From Closterium sp. NIES-65 (lineage: Eukaryota > Streptophyta > Zygnematophyceae > Desmidiales > Closteriaceae): DNA of 64,000 bases. Position 1 is the stretch's first letter, and the number at the start of each line of letters is the position of its first letter. Below, piece by piece: positions 47,776 through 58,745 of this stretch. The DNA lies in contig CANXME010000386.1 of assembly GCA_948144175.1 (NCBI GenBank), positions 1 to 64,000 of the forward strand. The letters run 5' to 3'. The notes under the pieces were generated by a model. It had not been told where the DNA came from, searched no databases, and saw only the letters and a list, made by a program, of their open reading frames with translations. A program made the translations under genes and the position numbers.

Positions 47776-48200
47776 TGTTCCTTTTGAATAGTACTTTCCA
47801 ACTCACCCTTATCCTTATCTTTCTTGATTTCCTTGTGCCAAGTGGCACTCTACTTTTCTTGCTTCTACTTTCTAGTCCCACGAAGTACTTTCCATCATTC
47901 AATCTTGCATGCTATATCAACCTTGAAATATTCCCCAATATCAACCAATTCTCATTCAACTGTTCAGTTACTCAGTAACATCTTCGCCTATTTCGTCAAT
48001 AGTTCTTTCGCCAAAGTCTTCCGCCGCGCTTTCATCCTCGACTTAGTCGACCCCGCTTAGCTTTAGCGGATTTAGGCCAAGGGGCCTAACAATTGGGTAG
48101 ACTCGAGATTTTTGAAGTATGAGGTTTCGAGTTCGAATCTTGTCGCCTGTTTCTCACCCGTCTGACTTCTTTCGAAGGAGAATGTGGGGGAATTCTTGCC
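47776..48200 (+). repeat. Probable start of the 3' LTR of the gypsy element; end not determined
   Basis: TTAAGGGGGAATTTAC (47759-47775) resembles a polypurine tract and is followed by TGTTCCTTTTGAATAG. No second copy is in the window, so the right boundary is a guess. 48040-48170 has a tRNA-like GAGTTCGAATC motif. Confidence 0.45.
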
Positions 48201-48599
48201 AGATTCCATGAATCTAGGCAATTTCGTCAACTATTACCTCGCTACAGTGGGATTCAAGTCAGGGCGCCCTGGTAAAAGTTGGCTGAATTTTCAGGCTTAG
48301 TACAAGAAAGTTAGCTTAAGAATCAGTGTGGGGATAAAATTTTGAACTTTCCAATCAGCCTCCGGGCCTAAAAAACCCTGAAAATCAGCGTTCAAACCCC
48401 AAATCAGGGTAAAATTCCTGCAATCTGAGGGCCTGCTTCACAGCCACATCAGTGATGGCTTTCAAGTGCCTTCGAGTCGTGCCTATGAAGGTGCGCGAAG
48501 GCAACGAGGGGAGATTCTTCAACATCCCTTGTGTGGCCACATGGCTATGCCTTCTGCACAAGGCAGGAGGGTGTACCGTATGCATCAAGTGGGTGCCCC
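48200..48599. other. Spacer before element D
   Basis: No gene recognised. An open frame starting at 48452 runs into element D's gag, but its first 50 codons have no counterpart in the other Gag copies and are probably flanking DNA. Confidence 0.4.
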
Positions 48600-49460
48600 C
48601 CCTGACTCCAGAGGCGCATGCGGACTACGCTCGTCTCGTCTTGGCGCGGGACGTTTGGGACTCCCTTGACGCTGCAGCTGCAATCGCGCTGACCGAGCTC
48701 CTTCCACCGACTGAGGCTGCTCACTTTGACCTGGTAGAGACTGCGAAGGAGGTGTATGATGCTATTTCTGCACGCTATTCCACCCCTTCCTCTGCCTCCC
48801 TCAGCCGCATCCTCATGCCGTTCGTGTTTCTCGACCTCGGCTCGTCTGCAACTGTATTCGACCTATCCACACACTTGCGCTCCCTTGTCGCTAGCTACCG
48901 AGCAGCTTGTACTGAGGCTCAGCTTCTTGTTGCCCCTCCTCCTATCTGGCTCACCATCCACTGGGTAGTCACTCGTCTCCCTGACCGCCTGTCCACTGCG
49001 CGTGACGCACTTCTCCAGTAGCACACCAGTGAGCTTACGATTGATCTTCTCGAGACCACTCTCGGGAAGATCGAGAGTAACCTCCTCTCTGTTGCCTCAG
49101 CCACTAATGCAGTTGCCCCTCGTCTGTTTGACGGGTGTGCTTTCCCCCAGCTTCCTACCTTCACTGCTACTCGTGACCCTGTTGCTGTGTCGATCTCGGC
49201 AGCTGTTTCTGCCGCTGACAGGCAGACACGGGGCAAGGGAGCCAAGAAAGGGGGGAAGGGGTGGCGGAGGTGGCGGTGGTGGAGGCGGCCCTGGGGGCGG
49301 CAGTGGTGGCGGTGGTGGTGGTGCCCCAGGCGGAGGGAGCTCTGGAGGAGGTGCTGACCCGACTGCTGGAGGAGGTTCGACCAGCGGTGGTGCGGGGCCC
49401 CAGCAGCAGTAGCCACAGCAGCAGCAGCCACAGCAGAGACAACAGCAGCAGCAGGGACAG
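48600..49460 (+). pseudogene. Element D Gag remnant
   Basis: Contains HFDLVETAKEVYDAISARYS, TPSSASLSRILMPFVFLDLG and IWLTIHWVVTRLPDRLSTAR, matching Gag of A-C. TAG at 49019-49021 interrupts before HTSELTIDLLETTLGKIE. A Lys/Gly-rich and then polyglycine segment follows to about 49400, with frame changes. Confidence 0.8.
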
Positions 49461-49465
49461 CAACA

Positions 49466-51250
49466 GTGGCAGGCACCACAGTAGTTTCAGTCGTGGGGAC
49501 CCCCACGCAGTGGGGTCCACAGCAGCACTGGGGCCCTCCGCCACAGTCGGGACCTGGAGGACCCAGGAGCACTGGCCGCAGCAGCAGCACTACCAGCTGG
49601 GCACCTCGCCCCCCGCGGCGCGACACCGGCCCCTGCGACCACTGGTGCGTCATCGGACCGGGCAGTCCCTGTGTCTGCGGCCGCGACGACCACTCTGCGG
49701 CGCGGTGCTTCCGCCACCTCAATGACCTCTACCGTGCACGCTGTGGTCCAGAGGCGACCACCTCGCGCTGGGCTCGCCTGCTAGCCCGTAAGATTCCTGT
49801 GTTTGATTTGTCTATGGACGATGCTAGTCAGTATGCTTTGTATTCTGATGTTGACTATAGTGCTGATGGATCTGTGTGCTCACGTGTTCGTAGTCTAGGA
49901 TGCTTGCCTCCTATTAGTGTAGACCAGTGCCTCTCTAGTCTAGGTGCTTGTGTCTTTGCTCTAGGTGCTTGTGTAGCCTCCGGACCTGACACGCCTCCGG
50001 CTGAGGCGTCTCTGTCGTTCACGTTGCACTCTGGCGCGTCGCAGTGTTCCTCCCGCGACCACACGACCCTCACACCACTCCTTGCTCCGGTTCCGGTAGC
50101 TCTGGCTGATCCTTCTTCAGGACCAATCGTTGCGCGCACCTCCACCACCCTCCCGTGCCCTGTGGTCCCCTCTGGTATCCTGCGCGGCCTCCACATCCCC
50201 TCTGGTCAGGTTGCTGCGTCTTGCTCCTGTTGGTCCCTCGCCCACCCGACCGTCTTGTGGCACCACCGCCTTGGCCACTTATCGCTCCCCCGCCTCCGCA
50301 GCATGGTCAGTCGCAGTATTGTCTCAGGTCTCCCGCGCGTCTTTCCGTCGCTCCCTCCCTCGCTTGCCCCACCCTGCACTCCTTGCATCATCGGCCGCCT
50401 GCGCACCACTCCGCACTCCTCCTCCCTTTGTCCAGCCACTGCTCCCTTCCAGACTCTCCACCTGGACGTCTGGGGCCCTGCCCCTATGCTGGGACCTGAG
50501 AGGGAGCGCTACTTTCTAGTGGCCGTTGACGAGTACTCCAGGTCCACTACGGTGTTTCCTCTCGCGAAGAAGTCCGAGGTGACTTCTACGCTGATCTGGT
50601 GGCTTCTGGCCACTGAGGGCATTCGTGGTAGGCGTGTCCGTTGTTTCCACTCCGACCGTGGGGGTGAGTTTCGCTGCGGCGTCCTTGCCGGGTTCTGCGG
50701 CGAGCAGGGCATCAGACAGTCCTAGACGCTACCGCAATCCCCACAACAGAATGGGGTTGCTGAGCGCCGCATTGGCTTGGTCATGGACATCACCCGCACA
50801 TCCATGATCGATGCACGTGCGCCCCATTTTCTGTGGCCCTACGCGCTGCGCTACGCCGTGCACCAGCTGAACCTCCAGCCGCGTGTCTCGCGGCCAGAGG
50901 TTTCACCGACCAGTCTTTGGACTAGGTCCCCTGGTGCTGGGTTGGCCTTTCGTGTCTGGGGCTGCCTTGCGCTTGTCCACGACACCTCTGCGGACAAGCT
51001 CTCGGCTCGCGCCATCCCCTGTGTCTTCCTTGGTTTCCCGGTGGGCTCTCCCGACTACTCCTTTTATCACCCGCCCCTCCACCAGTTTCACGACTCCCGT
51101 GACGTCCGCTTTGATGAGTCCGTGTCCTACTACACCCGGTACCCCTGTCAAGGTCTCCCGGTTCCCCCTCCCCCCCTCTTCCTCGCACCCTCTCCTCCCC
51201 CTGCTCCCGCTCCTCCGGTACCCCCGCCCCCCCCTGGTCCTGCCCTGTGA
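49466..51250 (+). pseudogene. Element D cysteine motif, protease and integrase
   Basis: Open from 49466 to TAG at 50723-50725, then from 50777 to 51250. It has the Gag cysteine motif (CDHWCVIGPGSPCVC then GRDDHSAARC). The protease-like site reads LHSGAS, so the catalytic Asp is His. Pre-integrase (WHHRLGHLSLPRL, CTPCIIGR) and integrase (AVDEYSRSTTVF, FHSDRGGEFRCG, NGVAERRIGLV) follow, with the C-terminal VFLGFPVGSPDYSF block. Confidence 0.82.
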
Positions 51251-51369
51251 AGTGTGTCTCATGCTACCCCTCTGCCCTCGGTCGTGCGTCAGGTAGCGTC
51301 TCCCTCCCCGCAGTCCTCCTCACAGTCCCCTCAGCAGGCACTTCCGCGACATGTTACTGTGGACTAAGG

Positions 51370-51715
51370 TGGTGTTGGAGCAAGAGGTGCAGGCACCGGC
51401 GGTGCTCGGTCTGGTGGCGCCCGTTCGAGAGGTGCTGGAGCTGGAGGTACTGGCACTGGAGGTGCCAGTTCTGGGGGTGCTGGAGCTGGAGGTACTGGCA
51501 CTGGAGGTGCTAGTTCTGGGGGTGCTGGTGCTGGAGGTACTGGCACTGGAGGTGCTAGTTCTGAGGGTGCTGGTGCTGGAGGTACTGGCACTGGAGGTGC
51601 TAGTTCTAAGGGTGCTGGAGGTGGAGGTGCTGGCACTGGCGGTGCTAGTTCTGGGGGTGCTGGAGCAGGAGGTGCTGGCGCTGTAGGAGCTGGTACTGAG
51701 GAGACAGGAGCTGGA
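51370..51715 (+). repeat. Gly/Ala hinge repeat of element D
   Basis: GGTGCTGGAGCTGGAGGTAC-type units with 30/60-bp periodicity, coding for GAGAGGTGTGGASSGG-like repeats. They lie between integrase and RT as in A-C. TAG-TAG (51845-51850) and TAG (51869-51871) follow in a CAG-rich stretch. Confidence 0.85.
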
Positions 51716-51901
51716 GGCTCGCCTACTGCGTCGGCCACTGCGCCTCCCCACCGCCACGACACCCGTTTCCAGGCCCTTCTCCGGCTTGAGCACGAGGAGA
51801 AGGAGCAGTTCGAGCAGGAGAGGCAGGAGTTGCAGCTGTTGGACTAGTAGCAGAAGCAGCAGCAGAAGTAGCAGCAGCAGCGGCGGCAGCAATCGTCACT
51901 T

Positions 51902-53990
51902 TTGCAGCAGCTGTTCCCTCCAGTGAGTGGCCTTCGGGCCCTTTGTCTTCCTTCCTCTCCTCCTGTTCACTCACAGTCTCCTACCGCGTACGGTCCTACG
52001 TTTCCTCCTCCGGACTCGACTCCGACTGTTTTCTCTCCTCCTCAGTCACAGTCGACTCCTCCTGTTGTCCGGCACGACTGGACCAGTCATTGTCCTCCAC
52101 GTGCTCGGCTTTCGTCTCCTCTTGCCGACCTCCGCACCGTCTTATTTCGTTCTCCTCCTCGTCGTTCTCCACCTGTGTCTGTTCTCCCCTCACCTCCTGC
52201 GTCGTCTCTCACCGTTTCCTCTCACCCTATCACTTACTACTACCGTGCTGGTCTCCCTGTTGTCTCTCATGTTCTCGCTTCTCTTGTCACCGACCCTCGT
52301 GCCTCTCCGTCGTCTGTCTCGGCTCTTACTGCCACTGTCGCTGACTTTGCTTCTACATGCAGTCTTGACTACGCAACGCGTGTGGTGGCTGCTCCACCTC
52401 CCCGTCCTCTGTCCGTCGGGGGTGAGTCTGCCCTTGGCTGTGACGTCCTAGAGGACAGGTAGTTTTGAGCTGGAGTTCTTAGCAGCCGCTTCCCCCTCTC
52501 TCTGCGCCATGCTGATTTCCCTTGAGGGAGACCCCGACACCCTTAACATACCGACACCTCGCACGTACCGTAAGGCAGTGTCAGGGGAGTGGGCCTCTCA
52601 GTGGAAAGTGGCTATGGAAATCCACAGGCAGGTACGTCGACGCAGTTCCTCCTCCCAGGGCGAACGTTGTCGATGGCATGTGGCTCTTCAAGGTGAAGCG
52701 GCCGCCTGGTTCACCGCCTGTGTGTAAGGTGCGCTACGTGGCTAGGGGTTTCAGTCAGCGTGAAGGAGTTGACTTCTTCCAGACCTTCGCCCCGACCCCG
52801 AAGATGACTACTCTTCGGGTGTTACTGCACGTAGCAGCACAGCGAGACTACGAGCTGCACTCCCTTGACTTCTCCACTGCATTTTTCCAGGGCCGCCTAC
52901 ACGAGGAGATATGGCTGCGCCGCCCTCCTGGCTTCACTGGCACCTTCCCACCTGGGACCTAGTGGAGCCTGAGGCGGCCAGTCTACGGTCTCCGCCAGTC
53001 ACCCCGTGAGTCGCACGACAATCTTCGCTCCACGCTTCGTGACCTTGGGTTTCGTCCTTCCTCTGCCAACCCGTCGCTGTTTGTTCGCATCGGTTCCACT
53101 CCTTTCTTTACACTAGTGTACGTCAACGACTTGGTCTTTGCTACAACAAACAGGTCGGCTTTGGCTGAGGTGAAATCTGAACTGCAGGAGAGACACAAGT
53201 GCACTGACCTCGGTGAACTGCAGCGCTACCTTGGCCTGCAGATCACCAGGGACAGAGCCGCTCGCACCATCACACTGACTCAGTCACACGTGGTGCAGCA
53301 GGTCCTTCGGCGGTTCGGGTTTCAGTTCTCCTCTTGCCGTTGACCACCGACTCACTGGCCCTTTTCCCAACGAGTCCTTTGAGTCTAGTGGCCCCTACGC
53401 AGAGCTTGTGGGCTGCCTCATGTACCTGATGACTTGTACTCGGCCGGACCTCGCCTTTCCTTTCAACGTCCTTTCTCACTTTGTTGCGACCGGGAGACAC
53501 CGTCCTGTTCACTGAACAGCTGCTGTGAGGGTGGCGAAGTATCTGGCGACTACATCAGGCATGGGGCTTGTGCTTGGAGGGACACATCCAATTGTGTTGA
53601 CCGGTCACTACGACTCTTCCTACGCTGACGAGGTGGAGACTCAGCGTTCGACTCAGGGTTACTGCTTCAGTCTGGGTGCTGGTGCTGTGTCGTGGAGGTC
53701 TACATGGTCGTCGTCTGTGGCTTCGTCCAGTGCAAAGGCAGAGATCTACGCTGGTGCCATGGCGGCACAGGAGCTCCGCTGGTTGACCTTCTTGCTCGCT
53801 GACCTTGGTGAGCGGCCTCGCTTTGCACCGACCTTGTACGCTGACAACAAGGCCATGATCCTCTTGTCGAGAGCCTCGACTAGAGAGCAGGGTTAAGCAT
53901 ATTGACGTGCGGCACTTCCTCCTGCGAGAGTTGCAACGGCGCGGCTAGGCTCGCTTGGACTTTGTGGCCTCATAGGCCAACACTGCAGAC
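51902..53990 (+). pseudogene. Element D RT-RNase H
   Basis: Pro/Ser-rich lead-in (51902-52462), then RT in two frames: VARGFSQREGVDFFQTF, LDFSTAFFQGRLHEE, TAG at 52960-52962 where others read Gln, and the catalytic motif as LVYVNDLVFAT (Asn instead of the first Asp of YVDD). RNase H (LTGHYDSSYADEVETQRST, SSAKAEIYAGAMAAQEL, LYADNKAMILL) ends in decayed ANTADVFTK-like sequence near 53990. Confidence 0.85.
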
Positions 53991-54284
53991 GTCTTCACCA
54001 AGTTCTTGGCGCCTGGTGACCACCACAGGTTCTGTGTGCAGTTGGGGCTTGCTGAGGTAGGCCCTCGGTTGCTTTAGACTTGTTGTTTGCTCTGCTTGTT
54101 GTGCTTTGCTATATATATCATAGTGAACTCTTGAACTGGCCTTGTGGCCGCTTGGTTGTGCTCGGAATTTGTGTGGTGTCCTTGAGATCCACCTTGAGCT
54201 TGCTTTGCTTCTTGCATTGACTGGTCTTGTGACTGTTTGTTCACCCTGCTTGCTTTGATGCCCCTCACTTAGCCGATGGGTGTG

Positions 54285-54405
54285 TGTCAAATGTTATTAT
54301 AGGTTCTTAGGCTACAGTGAATAGCACTCTAGGGAGTACAACACTTATAGGGTTGCTATTTGTATCCTTTGCTTCCCTAGTTCATCCATTCCATTGTGTT
54401 CCTAC
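54285..54405 (+). repeat. 3' LTR of element D (about 120 bp)
   Basis: Starts TGTCAAATGTTATTATAGG after a short purine stretch (GATGGGTGTG) and contains the family core TAGGCTACAGTG and GGGAGTACAAC. The right end is decayed and placed by length similarity to A's LTR. Confidence 0.7.
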
Positions 54406-54559
54406 TTTGAGACTTAATTATTTGGAACGTCTTGATTTATCGCATGGTGTACCTAACAGCAGACGTGCAGCGGACGTGCTTTGTGACTGGTACCGTATGA
54501 CTATTACCGTAATGAGAAATGTGAGGTCGACATTAGTGATTATGCGGTAGCAACGTGTG
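54406..54559. other. Spacer between element D and copy 2 of the F-box locus
   Basis: About 150 bp of AT-richer sequence, no feature seen. Confidence 0.35.
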
Positions 54560-57500
54560 TAGCGCTTGACCATGAGCATTTGAAGTGATACCGGCAGTGC
54601 ATAGTCAGAGAAATAGGCTCTCTCTACGATCAGCATGTAACGAAAACAAGTAGCTCACACAGCTACAAGCGACACTGGGACAACTTGGTTGACATACATG
54701 ACATCAGATCAGATCTTATCAGATCAGATCAGATCAGAATGGGTGCAAGAGGGGGTGTCACTGCCCCTGGTGTGAGGAGGAGGTTGACTCAGCATGCGTG
54801 TTCTCAGCTGGGGGGGGGGGGGAAGCACACAAAGGAAGAATGGATAGACGGGTTGGGAGGGGAGAATGGTTAAGGCATGGTGAACATGGTGAACATGGTG
54901 AGAAGGGAAGAGATGGAATGGCACAGAGGGAGGAGACAGCTGGAGCCACAACAGGTTATGGAAAACAAGAGAGTGGTAAGGATGGCTTGATGGATTGATA
55001 AAAAATGAGTTGCAACAGTTGGTTTCCCACCATATCGTAGATGGAGTAGATGCATGCACCGGGTTGAGGAGGTCGGCAAGCACCGAGCGATGGAAGTGAA
55101 CTTTCAAGCACATGGAAGAAAAACCTCCCATCTCGCCTTGAGGGCCCTCCTTGTTCCCCCTACTACTCATGCTTTTCAGCATTGTCTTGTAGTGCCTTGT
55201 AGTGCCTTGTCTTCACAGGCACCACCACCATGACCAGCACGCCCAAGGCTTACCTCCAGTGCTTGTGACTGCACGCACGGACACACATGCCCAAGGCTTA
55301 CCTCCAACAATACACGCGTTGGCGCGCGAATCCGCAGCTGAAAACGGACTGCTCCAGCCGGACCGTGTGGCACCAGAGGCAGCTGCCACTCCGTAACAAG
55401 TCACTGTGCTGCCAGTGCCAGTGAAGCTGTCAGTGCGGCTTGCAGTGCTGCTGGTGGTGCGGGCGGCAATGGTGTCGGCGACGCGGACGGCGGTGGTGCT
55501 GTTGGTGTGGGTGGCAGAAGTACCAGTGGCGCGGGGAGCAGAGGAGCCATTGGTGCGGGTGGCAGCGGTGCTGGTAGTGCCGGCGGAAATGGAGCGGGTG
55601 GTGCGGGCGGCAGTTGTGCCGGTAATGCGGGCGGCAGTTGTGCCGGTAATGCGGGCGGCAGTTGTGCCGGTAATGCGGGCGGCAGTTGTGCTGGTAATGC
55701 GGGCGGCAGTTGTGCCGGTAATGCGGGCGGCAGTTGTGCCGATAATACGGGCGGCAGTTGTGTCGGTAATGCGAGCGGCAGTGGTTCTGTTAGTGCGGAC
55801 ATGTGTAGTGCTGATGGTGCGGATGCTAGTGACGCCGGTGGTGTGGGTGGTCGTGCTCCTCGTGATGCGGTTGGCAGTGATGCCAGTAGTGTGAGGCGCC
55901 AAAGCGGACCGGGTGGCAGCACGGGAAGCAGCTCGAGTCGTGGTGCAAGGAGTAGTTACGGCTGTAGCGCGAGTGGCAGAGGAAGATGCAACACGTTGAG
56001 AGGAAGGGCGAGAAACATGGGCTGCAACATGGGGTTGGAACATGGGAGCAAGCACACAAGCGTGAAAACGAGCATGAGAAAACATGACACAGTGACTTGG
56101 TACGGAATGTGGGAAAACTTTGGGAAAAGAAGTGGGATACAAAAAACAATAAAACCACCACAAGAAAGTAATGCTCATGGCAAGCTCATTACATTCTTCT
56201 AAGGAACTGGAAATTCAAAAGTGTGACTGCCGTGGGATGACAAGCCGACAGCAGCAGAGCCCACTTCTCTGGCACCATGGTGAAAAACAGCACAGACATC
56301 GGAATCCCATCCATCACAACCTCTCTCCCTTTCTCTCTCCTCTCCCCCCAAGGTCCCCTCCAACCCCTCTTCCAACCTCCCCCATCTCCTGACCTTGCCA
56401 GCCTCCCCCCCCCAACCCCCAACCATTGGGGATGTAGGTAGGTTACATGAAGAGGCGGCAGCATGCCGGACAGTTGGTGCAGAAGCGTGATGGGCACGAG
56501 AGGACGCCGCACGAGGACCCACAATGGCTGTAGGTCAAACAGCCGTAGCAGCCGTGGCACGACTGGCTGTACTAGCTGTGGCACGACTGGTTGTACTAGC
56601 TGTGGCACGACTGGCTGTAGTAGCAGGAGGAGCAGCAGCTGGCGCATGATTGCTTGCCCTGTGTAAACCCTAAACACACTTACAAGTGAGTGCATCTGAT
56701 TTAAAAAATCCGAGTACAAGGTATACCTACCAGCAGCAGCTCCAGCAGGGCACAAATGCAGAGTCTAAGAGATTCTTCTTACTGAAAGGGTCTGTGAGAT
56801 TTTTGGCAACCAAATTGCTTCATGAAAGCAACACTAGCAGAAATGTGGAGGTTGGACTTACATGGTTGGCATCGTAATAGATGTTAGCTTCCCTGTCATG
56901 ATCCCCATCCTCCATGCTTTGCAGTATCCCCTCCTCCCTCCCCTCGTCAACGGCCCTTCCCTCCTCTGCCACCACTGCTCCTGTTGCAATTGCAACTACA
57001 AGAACTCTATCGATGTAATACGTGCTTTCAGATGAGTAAAAGTGTCCCCGGAAGAGGATTTATGGCCAGGTAGACAGGGCGTGGTTCACACTTGATAAGA
57101 GGTTGATTTCTGGCGTCGCGCAAAATATCCTTACTCACTCTAAAGTGTTCCACCTTCACAAATTATGCTTCCAACAGAAAAAAAGCCATGTTACTGGGGT
57201 TGTAGGCAGGACGCACCCCAGTGCAAGTATATTGAACAGCGATTGGGGACCGCATGGTCCTTGCGGTGTTGGGTCCACTATTCAAATTCAAGTGTCGAAA
57301 CCTTTTTGCACTGGTGTCCCAGACCTGCCAAACAACTCAGGCAGTGTCTCTATTTGTTTCAAAAGGGGAAAGCGAAAAGAAAATACCTAGACGGGGAAGA
57401 TCCTGGCTCCTCTTCTTTGCAGCAGCCTGCTGTGATTTGTCTATTGCATCGAACAAGATGACGAACCAGACACACCTTTGAGGAGCAGTAAGGCCAGGAC

Positions 57501-57564
57501 TCGTCTTGCACGAAGGAACGACCAGTAAGTGTATAATACCACCTGATGGCAAGAAAAATAATAT
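54560..57564 (-). pseudogene. Duplicated F-box locus, copy 2 (decayed, interrupted)
   Basis: Same block order as copy 1. Exon 2 (57542-57476, 67 nt) reads WYYTLTGRSFVQDESWP and YCSSK between CATCAG and GTGTGT. Exon 3 from 57324 reads VWDTSAKRFRHLNLNSG, then YTCTGVRPAYNPSNMA, and soon hits a stop (about 57170) after a one-base deletion relative to copy 1. A third conserved stretch (GHFYSSESTYYIDRVLVV) at about 57030-56870 ends at NH|GTAAGT. Exon 1 with the F-box is absent because element C's LTR begins at 57565 inside intron 1. (GATCA)n at 54706-54740 is copy-specific. Confidence 0.7.
55590..55775 (-). repeat. 24-bp minisatellite of F-box locus copy 2
   Basis: About eight units of AATGCGGGCGGCAGTTGTGC plus CGGT. 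Copy 1 has only two or three recognisable units (37955-38010). Confidence 0.88.
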
Positions 57565-57681
57565 TGATATGACATAGCTGCTGTAGGCTATAGTGGAGTA
57601 GCACATATGGGGTACAGTTTTCTAGGGTTTGTACTTGTACCCAACTTTCCCTTCGTCATTTCATTCCTCATAATTTTCACA
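57565..57681 (+). repeat. 5' LTR of element C (about 117 bp)
   Basis: TGATATGACATAGCTGCTG... to ...CATAATTTTCACA, ending at the PBS. It contains the family core TGTAGGCTATAGTGG and ATGGGGTACA. The start was set by comparing host sequence with copy 1 of the F-box locus, which continues differently after GATGGCAAGA. Confidence 0.75.
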
Positions 57682-57693
57682 TGGTATCAGAGC
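57682..57693 (+). other. Primer-binding site of element C
   Basis: TGGTATCAGAGC, the exact plant copia site for initiator tRNA-Met, directly after the LTR. Confidence 0.95.
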
Positions 57694-57829
57694 GGGTTCC
57701 CTCGTGGGAACGCTCCTAGGGCCCACCCAATCGATTTTTTTTCCCTGCCCGGAGCGCGCTTCGCTCCTGCCCGAGTCGCGCCCCGCGTGCCCTCCCTACC
57801 GTCGCGCCCTCTCTAGGCCCCTTACGGCC

Positions 57830-58130
57830 CCTTCGCGTCGCCCTTAGCGGCCCCTCTGACGGCCCTTCCAGCCGCCCTTACGGCCCCCCGCGTCGCCCTT
57901 ACGGCCCCTCGCGCCGCCCTTACGGCCCCTCGCGCCGCCCTTACGGCCCCTCGCACCGCCCTTACGGCCCCCCTACGGCCCGTTGCTGCCCTTCGCGGCC
58001 CCTCGCGCCGCCCGTCACGGCTCGTCGCCGCCCTTCGCGGCCCCTCGCGCCGCCCTTACGGCCCGTCGCCGACCACCACGGCCCCTCGAGCCGCCCTTTG
58101 CGGCCCCTCGTGCCGCCCTTGCGCTCCCCC
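57830..58130 (+). repeat. Leader minisatellite of element C
   Basis: About a dozen units of CGCCCTTACGGCCCCTCG (18-19 bp) and variants. GCAGCAGCAGCCGC and CCGAGCCGCC repeats fill the rest of the leader to about 58600. Long frames on both strands here arise from the repeats. Confidence 0.85.
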
Positions 58131-58745
58131 TCCCCTCCTCGTGGCCTCTTCATGGCCGGTCGCCGCCCTCCGCGGCCCCTCATGCCGCCCTTCACGGCCC
58201 GTCCGCCGTCCTTTGCGGCCTCTCTTGGCCCGCCGTCGCCGCCTCTGCAGCAGCAGCAGCCGCAGTCGCTACAGCGGCCGCGGCCGCCGTCCCCGCAGCA
58301 GCAGCAGCCGCCGCCCCTGCAGCAGCACCCGCCGCCCCAGCAGCAACGGCCACCGCCGTCTCTGCAGCAGCGGCCGCCGCGGTCCCTGCGGGAACGGCCG
58401 CCGCCGCCCCTGCAGCAGCGGCCACCGCCGTCCCCTGCACCAGCAGCCGCTGCCCCTGCAGCAGCCGAGCCGCCCGAGCCACCGAGCCGCCGTTGCCGCC
58501 GAGTCGCCCGAGCCGCCGTTGCCGCCGAGCCGCCCGAGCCGCCGTTGCCGCCGAGCCGCCAAAGCCGCCGTTGCTGCTGAGTCGCTGGTACCGCCAAGCC
58601 GCCCTGTCCACCACACCCTGTCATTGCGGTCGCGGCCCCGTTCCTGATGGCGAGCCTCGGTCCTTCTCGCCTGCCCGGTAAGAGCAACACCTCTGCCACT
58701 GCACTGCCCTTAGCCTACTGCTCGCGCTTCTAGTCTACTGCTGTC

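Larger units (their letters stand above)
48600..54405 (+). mobile_element. Ty1/copia element D, 5' truncated
   Basis: Same family as A-C. Gag similarity begins at about 48600 (YARLVLARDVWDSLDAAAAI), so 5' LTR, PBS, leader and the Gag start are missing. Pol runs to about 54076 and a 3' LTR starts at 54285. Catalytic residues of protease and RT are replaced and many stops interrupt it, so this is an old copy. Confidence 0.85.

Noticed and set aside
54706-54740. (GATCA)n stretch as a possible regulatory array
   Set aside because: A short simple repeat present in only one copy of the duplicated locus, with no sign of function.
57983-58681. Long Ala/Arg/Pro-rich open frames on both strands of the element C leader
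   Set aside because: They are generated by the 18-19-bp and GCAGCAGCC repeats between PBS and gag, have no motifs and no counterpart in elements A or B.
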